Source: Lachnoclostridium sp. UBA6475
GTDB taxonomy: Bacteria; Bacillota; Clostridia; Lachnospirales; Lachnospiraceae
Direction of reading: 5' to 3'
Assembly (NCBI GenBank): GCA_002435545.1
Contig: DJNB01000168.1
Coordinates: 1 to 8,994 of the forward strand
Length of the DNA: 8,994 nucleotides
Made by a program: the position numbers and the translations under genes. Below, piece after piece: positions 1 to 5,348 of this stretch. The notes beneath the pieces are model-generated. The model saw only the letters and a list, made by a program, of their open reading frames with translations, was not told where the DNA came from and searched no databases. Numbering within the stretch: position 1 is the stretch's first letter; each line of letters opens with the position of its first letter.

Positions 1-1
1 T

Positions 2-805
2 TATGGACGTTTGAACGGAGTCTGGACTGCCGGAAGATACGAATTAAATACATCGATCCTCCGCGGAGAATGGGGATTTACCGGTATCGTGATGACCGAC
101 TGGTGGGCGAAGATCAACAACCAGTCCGGGACAGAAGGCGTTGGAAATGACTTTGCATCCATGATACGCGCGCAAAATGATATTTATATGGTGTGTCCGC
201 AGGGCGACCAAAATGCTACGGACGATAATACCTTGAAAGAACTTGCGGCCGGCACGCTGACGCGGGGCGAATTACAGCGCAGCGCAGCCAATATCTGCCG
301 TCAGCTTATGAGTCTGCCTGCGTTTGCAAGGATGAATGGAGAGGCAGAGACGGTAGAGATTCTCCATAAGCCGGAAGATAAGTCCGACTTTAATATGGAA
401 GATATTGTATATTATACATTTGACGAAAAGGGCGAGATCCCGATGGATGGAATTGATACCTCAAAGGGCAGCAGTTTCGTGTTTGCGATTGAAGTGCCGA
501 CCGGTCATTTGTATGATCTGCATATTGAGTATTCCTCGGAATCCGGGGAACTGGCGCAGATTCCAATGACGATTTTCAGCCAGAGTGTGCCGGTTGGTGT
601 CGTGACGTTCAACGGAACGGACGGTGCGATCCGGACAATGGATAAGAAAGTTTATATGGCGACGCAGTATATCGTCGTGCGATTGTATTTTGTGCAGGGC
701 GGCGTCAACATTCATAAATTTGTTTTTACGGATACCGGAAAAAATATACAAAAGGACATCGTTGAACTTGACGGAAATCCGGAGTTTGACTTTGCGTTAC
801 GTTAA
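2..805 (+). CDS. Glycoside hydrolase family 3 beta-glucosidase-type enzyme, C-terminal part (5' end outside window)
   Basis: The gene is cut by the left edge; 267 residues remain, read from base 2. The first residues (YGRLNGVWTAG, then LRGEWGFTGIVMTDWW) match the core of the GH3 catalytic barrel. In that family the Asp of the (S/T)DW motif is the catalytic nucleophile, here codon 98-100. The family hydrolyses beta-glucosides or related glycosides from non-reducing ends. After the nucleophile there are only about 235 residues: a helical stretch to about residue 120, then a beta-rich segment (about 129-248) that could be a carbohydrate-binding-like sandwich. A standard GH3 enzyme would have its alpha/beta sandwich and FnIII domain here, so the domain order is probably inverted, as known for some Butyrivibrio and Ruminococcus enzymes. 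Substrate cannot be told. It ends 14 nt before rmuC and is probably co-transcribed with it. Family call firm; beta-sandwich call tentative. Confidence 0.85.
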   Translation, partial: YGRLNGVWTAGRYELNTSILRGEWGFTGIVMTDWWAKINNQSGTEGVGNDFASMIRAQNDIYMVCPQGDQNATDDNTLKELAAGTLTRGELQRSAANICRQLMSLPAFARMNGEAETVEILHKPEDKSDFNMEDIVYYTFDEKGEIPMDGIDTSKGSSFVFAIEVPTGHLYDLHIEYSSESGELAQIPMTIFSQSVPVGVVTFNGTDGAIRTMDKKVYMATQYIVVRLYFVQGGVNIHKFVFTDTGKNIQKDIVELDGNPEFDFALR

Positions 806-819
806 AAAGGAGGAAAGAA

Positions 820-1662
820 ATGGAAATTTTACTTGGCATTATTGTGATTCTGCTGGTTATTTCCAATGTCTATCTGATGATAACGATGCAGCGCCAGAAC
901 CGGAAGCCGGAGAGCAATCCGCAGATTGAGGAAATCCGCCGGGAAATTGCCGGATTGCAGCGGATGTTTACCGGTGTGAAAACCCGTGGAATCTGGGGAG
1001 AATGGCAGCTGGGAAGCATTTTAGATGAAATCCTCACTCCGGATCAGTACGAGACGGAATGTATGGTAATTCCGGGAAGGACTACACGTGTAGAATATGC
1101 GGTAAAACTTCCGGGAAGATATGAGGAACCGGTCTATCTTCCGATTGATTCCAAATTTCCGCTGGATGCGTATCTTCAATACGAAGAGGCATTGCAGAGT
1201 GGCAGCCGGGAAATGGCGGAAGATGCGGCAATCGTGTTTAAAAACCGTGTGAAATCGTTTGCAAAAGAGATTCACGATAAGTACATTCTGCCCCCGTATA
1301 CGACAGATTTTGCCGTGTTATTTTTCCCGATTGAGGCGATCTATGTGGCAGCGGTGAAACTCGGACTGCCGCAGGAATTGATGCGGCTTTACAAGGTGAC
1401 GATGGCTTCGCCGGCGAGTGTCGGGGTGCTGCTGAACAGCTTGCAGATGGGATTCCGGACACTTGAGATACAGGAAAAGAGCGGCGACGTATGGCGTGTT
1501 TTGACGGAAGTGCGCTCGGAGGTAGACAGTTACGAAGAAGTTTTATTGAACCTGCAAAAGCGGTTGGAACAATCTGAAAAAGAACTGGACATGCTTGTCG
1601 GAAGACGGACGAGGGTGTTGAAGAAAAAACTGGAAATGTTAGATGATACAGACTGGCAGTAA
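820..1662 (+). CDS. rmuC: DNA recombination protein RmuC family
   Basis: RmuC proteins carry a restriction-endonuclease-like fold; in E. coli loss of RmuC raises inversion between short inverted repeats. The 280-residue product shows the family blocks in order: a hydrophobic N-terminal helix (residues 3-22, probably a membrane anchor), a short charged segment (25-50), GIWGEWQLGSIL (57-68), LPIDSKFPLDAY (107-118, the probable nuclease-core D-x-K region), TTDFAVLFFPIEAIY (161-175), and a C-terminal coiled coil (about 233-275). It is shorter than E. coli RmuC (about 475 residues), mainly because the long N-terminal coiled coil is reduced to roughly 30 residues; such short forms occur in Clostridia. 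The ATG start is set by AAGGAGG at 807-813, six bases upstream. It follows the GH3 gene by 14 nt and ends at a bidirectional hairpin terminator. The family is secure, the cellular role less so. Confidence 0.9.
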   Translation: MEILLGIIVILLVISNVYLMITMQRQNRKPESNPQIEEIRREIAGLQRMFTGVKTRGIWGEWQLGSILDEILTPDQYETECMVIPGRTTRVEYAVKLPGRYEEPVYLPIDSKFPLDAYLQYEEALQSGSREMAEDAAIVFKNRVKSFAKEIHDKYILPPYTTDFAVLFFPIEAIYVAAVKLGLPQELMRLYKVTMASPASVGVLLNSLQMGFRTLEIQEKSGDVWRVLTEVRSEVDSYEEVLLNLQKRLEQSEKELDMLVGRRTRVLKKKLEMLDDTDWQ

Positions 1663-1663
1663 A

Positions 1664-1701
1664 AAATGCCTCCCTGATTCGGTTGTTTCAGGGAGGCATT
1701 T
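1664..1701. terminator. Bidirectional intrinsic terminator between convergent genes
   Basis: A perfect 14-bp inverted repeat (AAATGCCTCCCTGA at 1664-1677, complement at 1688-1701) with a 10-nt loop lies one base after the rmuC stop and 7 nt from the stop of the convergent leucine-rich-repeat gene. The stem ends are A/T-rich, and on the minus strand the hairpin is continued by Ts (complement of the A run at 1661-1666). It therefore most likely stops transcription from both directions, more clearly so for the minus strand. Confidence 0.85.
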
Positions 1702-1708
1702 GTGCGCT

Positions 1709-3376
1709 TTATGCTTTTACTTTTTTAACATTTGAGGCTTTTCCGTATACGGTCTTTGCCTTTCCATTGACCTTTGTCTTTGCAAAGGCTTTTATATAGA
1801 AAGAAGTTGTCGCCTTTTTCTTTAACTTAATGGAAAATTTTGTCGTTTTTGCGGATACATTTTTGACTTTCACAAATTTGATCTTTTTGGCTTTTTTCGC
1901 CTTTGTACCCTTTTTGACTACCTTTTTGTAAATGGTGTAACCGGAAGCGCCTTTTACTTTTTTCCATGTAAGGACGGCCTTTCCTTTCTTCTTTTTGGCG
2001 GAAGTAAGTTTGGCTTTTCCTACACTGACTTTGGCAGGTGCCGGTGTGACAGAGGCAGGCGCCGCAGGAGTAGTTATGGCTGCGACAGGAACCGGTGCCG
2101 GAGTGCTCGTCGGTACGACAGACATACCTAAAAGTACGAGGGCATTGGTATTTCCGCTTGCAGCAAGCGCTTTTTTGGTAGAATCGCCTACGCCTTCAAA
2201 AGCGGAAGAAGCGATGGTGGTATCTGGCGGAATATTGATTTCTTTTAAGTTTGGCACATTTTTGAAAGCATCGTCCCCAATGTTTTTTACGGATTGAGGC
2301 AATTGCACTTTTTCCAGATTTCCACATTTTTCAAAGGTGCCTTTTTCAATGTTGGTAAGTCCCTCGGAGAGGTAGACATTGTGGATCTGTGCGCAGCTAA
2401 AAGCGTATTCGCCCAAAGTATAATTGGTATTGGAAGAAACTTCTACCTGTAAAATATTTCCACAATTTGCAAAGGCATAGGAGCCGATGCTTGTGACGGA
2501 ACCCTGCAATACAATATTGTGAATGCCGCTGTCATAGAAAGCGTGGTCGCCTACGGTTGTGATGGAACCGGTGCTGTTTACGGTAAAGTCCGTGATGTTT
2601 GCTGTCTTTTCTACGGCATAATTTCCCAGCCGGCCGACCGTTCCGTTGATCGTGATCGTATGGAGCTGGCTGCACGAAAAGGCGTAGTCGTCAATGTTAT
2701 TGATGGAAGCGCCGGCAGGAAGCGTAAAGTCAAGGAAATTTGGAGTGTTTGCAAATGCACGGTTTCCAATTTTATCCATATGTCCTGCTACGGTGATGCT
2801 TTTGATCGAGGAGCTTTGGAATGCATTGTCCTCAATGGTTTTTAATGAAGCCGGCAGCGTATCGGAAAGTACCGGATTTTCTGTGATTTCATCCAGTTTA
2901 GCGGTTTCGTTTGCCGGAGTTTCTGACACCGGATTTTCGATGGAACCGGATTCGATTTCGCCAGCCACCGGCTGTTTGATAATTTCATCTACCGCCGTCG
3001 TGGTGTAACTCTTTACATATTCTACGGTGGACGCTGCAAATGTGTCAGAGCCGATGCTTACCATGCTGTCCGGAAGATATACGACATGGGAGTTCGTTTT
3101 TCCGGAAAATGGGGCATTGATGGCGCGTACGGCAATGCCGTTGATCTCGTAAGGTACAACGATGGACGAGACATTGTTTAAACCGTCAAATCCGGTAATG
3201 GTATAAATACCGTTTACGTATTCGGCATGAAACAGGGATTCGTCTGTTATTTGAACGGAATCCTGATTTTCTGCTGCCTGAATGGTTGTCCGGTTATCCG
3301 GTGCGGCAGCAAGGGAACTTGCCACAAGTGCCGTCGAGAGGGTGAGTGCACCCAAAAGTTTTGTAAATTGTTTCAT
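1709..3376 (-). CDS. Secreted BspA-type leucine-rich-repeat surface protein with lysine-rich C-terminal Fn3-like domain
   Basis: The 555-residue product starts with a Sec signal peptide (MKQFTKLLGALTLSTALVAS, cleavage probably near the Ala run at 23-25), so it is exported. About eleven repeats of the LRR_5/BspA type (xIGxxAFxxCxxLxxVxL) follow: one near 108-120, then a block from about 178 to 396. Between them is an unusual acidic, Thr/Pro/Glu-rich insert (about 125-175). A Pro/Ala/Thr linker (421-450) leads to a C-terminal domain (456-555) in which 36 of 100 residues are Lys. Its pattern (LTWKKVKGASGYTIYKK) is that of the Fn3-like domains ending many Lachnospiraceae surface proteins; the charge may hold it to the anionic wall, which is inference. 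There is no LPxTG motif. BspA-type proteins elsewhere bind host or bacterial surfaces; no ligand can be named here. The ATG is preceded by AAAGGAGAAAGG, which overlaps the ispE stop, so it is probably translated from the ispE transcript. Confidence 0.85.
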   Translation of the reverse strand: MKQFTKLLGALTLSTALVASSLAAAPDNRTTIQAAENQDSVQITDESLFHAEYVNGIYTITGFDGLNNVSSIVVPYEINGIAVRAINAPFSGKTNSHVVYLPDSMVSIGSDTFAASTVEYVKSYTTTAVDEIIKQPVAGEIESGSIENPVSETPANETAKLDEITENPVLSDTLPASLKTIEDNAFQSSSIKSITVAGHMDKIGNRAFANTPNFLDFTLPAGASINNIDDYAFSCSQLHTITINGTVGRLGNYAVEKTANITDFTVNSTGSITTVGDHAFYDSGIHNIVLQGSVTSIGSYAFANCGNILQVEVSSNTNYTLGEYAFSCAQIHNVYLSEGLTNIEKGTFEKCGNLEKVQLPQSVKNIGDDAFKNVPNLKEINIPPDTTIASSAFEGVGDSTKKALAASGNTNALVLLGMSVVPTSTPAPVPVAAITTPAAPASVTPAPAKVSVGKAKLTSAKKKKGKAVLTWKKVKGASGYTIYKKVVKKGTKAKKAKKIKFVKVKNVSAKTTKFSIKLKKKATTSFYIKAFAKTKVNGKAKTVYGKASNVKKVKA

Positions 3377-3395
3377 TCTTTTTTTCCTTTCTCCT

Positions 3396-4259
3396 TTAGC
3401 GGTAAAGATCTGTTACATAGACAAAGCATCGGCAGGGGAGATTCCGGCAGATTTCTTTGGCACGCATGGCATCTTTCTGGTTGTTATAAATTCCAAAGAC
3501 GGTCGGACCGCTTCCGCTCATGAGAGCGCCCATAGCACCATTTTCCATCATGGTCTGTTTGATGAGCGCAATGTCGGGATGAGCCGGGATGGTAACGGTC
3601 TCCAGTATATTTGCCATGTTGTCACACAGTGCCTGCAGATCTCTTTTCCGAATGCATTCAATCATGGTGTCGATGTCCGGGTGAACAGTCGCCTCATCGA
3701 GCACGAGATTGGAGTAGACAAATTTGGTTGATACGTGAAAGGCCGGTTTAGCGATGAGTATATGACATGCCGGTGCCGGCGGAAGCGGCGACAGGATCTC
3801 TCCGATTCCCTCGGAAAGCGCAGTCCCTTTTTGGATACAATAAGGGATGTCGGCACCGAGAGTGATCCCGCGTTCTTTCAGATCTTCGTCGGTAAGTCCG
3901 AGATCGAAGAGCCGGTTCATCGCAATCATGCAGGAGGCCGCGTCCGTGCTCCCGCCTGCCATACCGGCGGCGACAGGGATCCGCTTGTCCAGATGAATGG
4001 ACACTCCCTCGGAAATTCCAAATTCTTCCATAAGAAGCCTTGCACTTTTATAGACAAGGTTGTCTTCATTCACCGGAAGAAAATGAAGATTTGTCGTCAG
4101 ACTGATATCCGGTGTCTTTGTCTTTTTTAATGTCAAACGGTCAAAGAGCCGTATGCTCTGCATAATCATTTTTACTTCGTGATAGCCGTCGCTGCGGCGG
4201 CGGATGACATCCAGACCAAGATTGATCTTGGCTGGCGCGTTGATCCATGTTGAGTCCAT
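3396..4259 (-). CDS. ispE: 4-diphosphocytidyl-2-C-methyl-D-erythritol kinase
   Basis: IspE is the cytosolic GHMP-family kinase that phosphorylates the 2-hydroxyl of CDP-methylerythritol with ATP in the methylerythritol-phosphate route to isoprenoids. The 287-residue protein has all expected motifs: APAKINLGLDV (8-18, with catalytic Lys11), the glycine-rich ATP loop PVAAGMAGGSTDAAS (95-109), GADIPYC (135-141, catalytic Asp137) and the C-terminal GHMP motif LMSGSGPTVFGI (246-257). Length is normal. The ATG at 4259 is chosen because it gives the family's usual N-terminus and has GGGGGAG five bases upstream; the frame stays open further upstream to a TTG at 4322, but those 21 residues do not look like IspE. 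It is the first gene of a minus-strand pair with the surface protein gene and is divergent from spoIIR. A sigma-A promoter lies about 135 nt upstream of the start codon. Confidence 0.95.
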   Translation of the reverse strand: MDSTWINAPAKINLGLDVIRRRSDGYHEVKMIMQSIRLFDRLTLKKTKTPDISLTTNLHFLPVNEDNLVYKSARLLMEEFGISEGVSIHLDKRIPVAAGMAGGSTDAASCMIAMNRLFDLGLTDEDLKERGITLGADIPYCIQKGTALSEGIGEILSPLPPAPACHILIAKPAFHVSTKFVYSNLVLDEATVHPDIDTMIECIRKRDLQALCDNMANILETVTIPAHPDIALIKQTMMENGAMGALMSGSGPTVFGIYNNQKDAMRAKEICRNLPCRCFVYVTDLYR

Positions 4260-4327
4260 GTTTCTCCCCCTTTGTAAATAAAATGGCTTCCATCCCTTTA
4301 TGAGCATTTTTTGCCTTGGCAAAGGCG

Positions 4328-4347
4328 AAAAAGAACACGAAGTGTTC
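4328..4347 (-). promoter_or_regulatory. Terminator-like hairpin in the ispE leader (possible attenuator)
   Basis: On the minus strand, within the predicted ispE leader, GAACAC-TTC-GTGTTC (4347-4333) forms a 6-bp stem with a 3-nt loop followed directly by five Us (4332-4328). This has the layout of a short intrinsic terminator, about 50-70 nt into the transcript and before the ispE ribosome site. A second small inverted repeat (GCCTT/AAGGC, 4313-4326) follows. TTCG-CATTT-CGAA just upstream could compete with the first stem. The stem is weak, and a role in attenuation is speculation. Confidence 0.3.
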
Positions 4348-4401
4348 GAAATGCGAATGAGAGATGGGAGTTACATCCTGACATAAATAAGTCTACAAAA
4401 T

Positions 4402-4430
4402 ATTATAACAGATAAATGAAAGAATAGCAA
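4402..4430 (-). promoter_or_regulatory. Sigma-A-type promoter for ispE and the surface protein gene
   Basis: On the minus strand TTGCTA (4430-4425) is followed after 17 nt by a perfect TATAAT (4407-4402), preceded by TG one base upstream. Transcription would start near 4395 and leave a leader of about 135 nt before ispE. The spacing and the perfect -10 box make this the best housekeeping promoter in the window. Confidence 0.75.
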
Positions 4431-4442
4431 AAAGATTCCTTT

Positions 4443-4471
4443 GTATAAAATGGAAAAAATGGGAAAGACTA
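4443..4471 (+). promoter_or_regulatory. Sigma-F-like (forespore) promoter of spoIIR
   Basis: GTATA (4443-4447) is followed after 14 nt by GGAAAGACTA (4462-4471), which fits the sigma-F -10 pattern GGnnAnAnTw at every fixed position. In Bacillus subtilis spoIIR is transcribed by sigma-F in the forespore, and this site is in the right place: the predicted start point is about 30 nt upstream of the spoIIR ATG. The spacer is about one base shorter than the commonly quoted value. Confidence 0.65.
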
Positions 4472-4507
4472 TTTTGTGAGTAAATATTTGTTATTCAGGA
4501 GGTCAGT

Positions 4508-5125
4508 ATGAAAGTATTTCGATGGATTTTATTTGGGGCAGCAGTATTTGGAGTGTGTGTACTCATGCATTTTTATGGGAAAGCGACGGAGGCCAAGGAG
4601 ATGCAGGAGGATATTGCAAAAGAAGTGATCCGTCTGCACGTTGTGGCAAATAGCGATCTGGAGATGGATCAAACGTTAAAACTGGAAGTAAAGGAAGAAA
4701 TTGTAAAAATGCTCCGCCGCAAAATGAAAAAAAGTGATTCGGTTGAAGAGGCAGCGAAGATCGTGCAGGCTCAGATCCCGGAGGTGGAAAAATGTGCAGA
4801 AGAGTACATAAGGAAAAAAGGTTTTGATTACCCGGTCGACGCAACACTGGAAAACTGCTTTTTTCCGGTAAAGCAGTACGGTGATATGGTATTTCCGGCG
4901 GGAAATTATAATGCGCTGAATGTGCGGATCGGCGAGGCAGCCGGAAGAAACTGGTGGTGCATCTTGTATCCGACGCTTTGTTTCGTTGACAGTACGTACC
5001 AGACCGTACCGGACGAGTCGAAAGAAAAGCTGAAGGAGTCGTTGACGGACGAGGAGTATGATATGCTGCTGGAGGGCGGCGAAAATGTGGAGTATGGGTT
5101 TTGGCTGTGGGATCTTTTTAGTTGA
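4508..5125 (+). CDS. spoIIR: Stage II sporulation protein R
   Basis: SpoIIR is made in the forespore under sigma-F and secreted toward the mother cell, where it triggers the protease SpoIIGA to cleave pro-sigma-E. The 205-residue product has an N-terminal hydrophobic export segment (5-22), the family block EVIRLHVVANSDLEMDQ (39-55) with LKLEVKEEI after it, and the typical central block GNYNALNVRIGE (132-143) followed by GRNWWCILYPTLCFVD (146-161). The tail FWLWDLFS is also family-like. AGGAGG at 4497-4502 sits five bases before the ATG, and the gene ends in a double stop (TGA TAG). It stands alone on the plus strand with a sigma-F-like promoter in front and is divergent from ispE. The intact gene suggests a lineage that sporulates or recently did. 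Confidence 0.95.
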   Translation: MKVFRWILFGAAVFGVCVLMHFYGKATEAKEMQEDIAKEVIRLHVVANSDLEMDQTLKLEVKEEIVKMLRRKMKKSDSVEEAAKIVQAQIPEVEKCAEEYIRKKGFDYPVDATLENCFFPVKQYGDMVFPAGNYNALNVRIGEAAGRNWWCILYPTLCFVDSTYQTVPDESKEKLKESLTDEEYDMLLEGGENVEYGFWLWDLFS

Positions 5126-5130
5126 TAGAG

Positions 5131-5280
5131 ACGAGGGCGGTGGCGCTGCCAGGTCGCTATTCAGTTTAGAGGCCGCGGGTACACGCCAAAAAGAAAAAGC
5201 AAGAAAATGACGTGTGCGGAGAGCGAGAGTCGCCGATGAAAGAGGCCGTCGGCACACGCCAAAAAGAAAAAAGCAAGAAG
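5131..5280. repeat. Two imperfect tandem copies of a 70-80 bp intergenic element
   Basis: Unit A (about 5131-5209) and unit B (about 5210-5280) align over their length. They are most alike at the 3' part, where AGAGGCCG-CGG-ACACGCCAAAAAG plus an A-rich tail recurs at 5168-5204 and 5241-5279 with few changes and a one-base difference in the A run. The 5' parts share ACG-G-GCGG and GTCGC. In unit B the ends are complementary (CGTGTGC 5211-5217 with GCACACG 5252-5258), so it can form a hairpin flanked by A-rich runs, T-rich if read on the minus strand. The element fills most of the gap between spoIIR and the next gene. It is not protein-like. It may be a dispersed intergenic (REP-like) repeat or a structured leader; only the duplication is seen directly. 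Confidence 0.7.
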
Positions 5281-5283
5281 TTC

Positions 5284-5311
5284 TCAAGAAAATCAAGAAA
5301 AGCGACGAAAT
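5284..5311 (+). promoter_or_regulatory. Weak candidate sigma-D (flagellar) promoter
   Basis: TCAA (5284-5287), 16 nt, then GACGAAAT (5304-5311) matches the Gram-positive flagellar consensus TAAA-N15-GCCGATAT at 3 of 4 and 6 of 8 positions. It lies 38 nt before the start of the 929-residue gene, where a promoter for the flagellin pair is expected. The match is poor and the region is A-rich, so chance is quite possible. Confidence 0.2.
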
Positions 5312-5348
5312 ATATAGTAGTAAAAAAACGAAAGTGAGTGAGAAATCC

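Noticed and set aside
1238..1462. Minus-strand reading frames inside rmuC and other genes
   Set aside because: Composition and lack of ribosome sites show that they are shadows of the real coding strand.
4260..4322. 21-codon TTG-initiated extension of ispE
   Set aside because: The extra residues do not fit the IspE N-terminus, while the ATG at 4259 has GGGGGAG in front and gives the family's usual start.
4300..4385. Leader peptide of 28 codons in the ispE leader (minus strand, ATG near 4383)
   Set aside because: No ribosome site, start only about 10 nt from the predicted transcription start, and no run of regulatory codons.
5232..5239. GCCGATGA as a sigma-D -10 box in the tandem repeat
   Set aside because: No TAAA-like -35 about 15 nt upstream (the place reads TGTG), and the motif is part of the repeat.
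5214..5348. GTG-initiated 45-codon extension of the 929-residue protein
   Set aside because: It lies inside the tandem intergenic repeat, encodes a very basic stretch unlike the acidic protein, and has no ribosome site; the ATG at 5349 is a better start.
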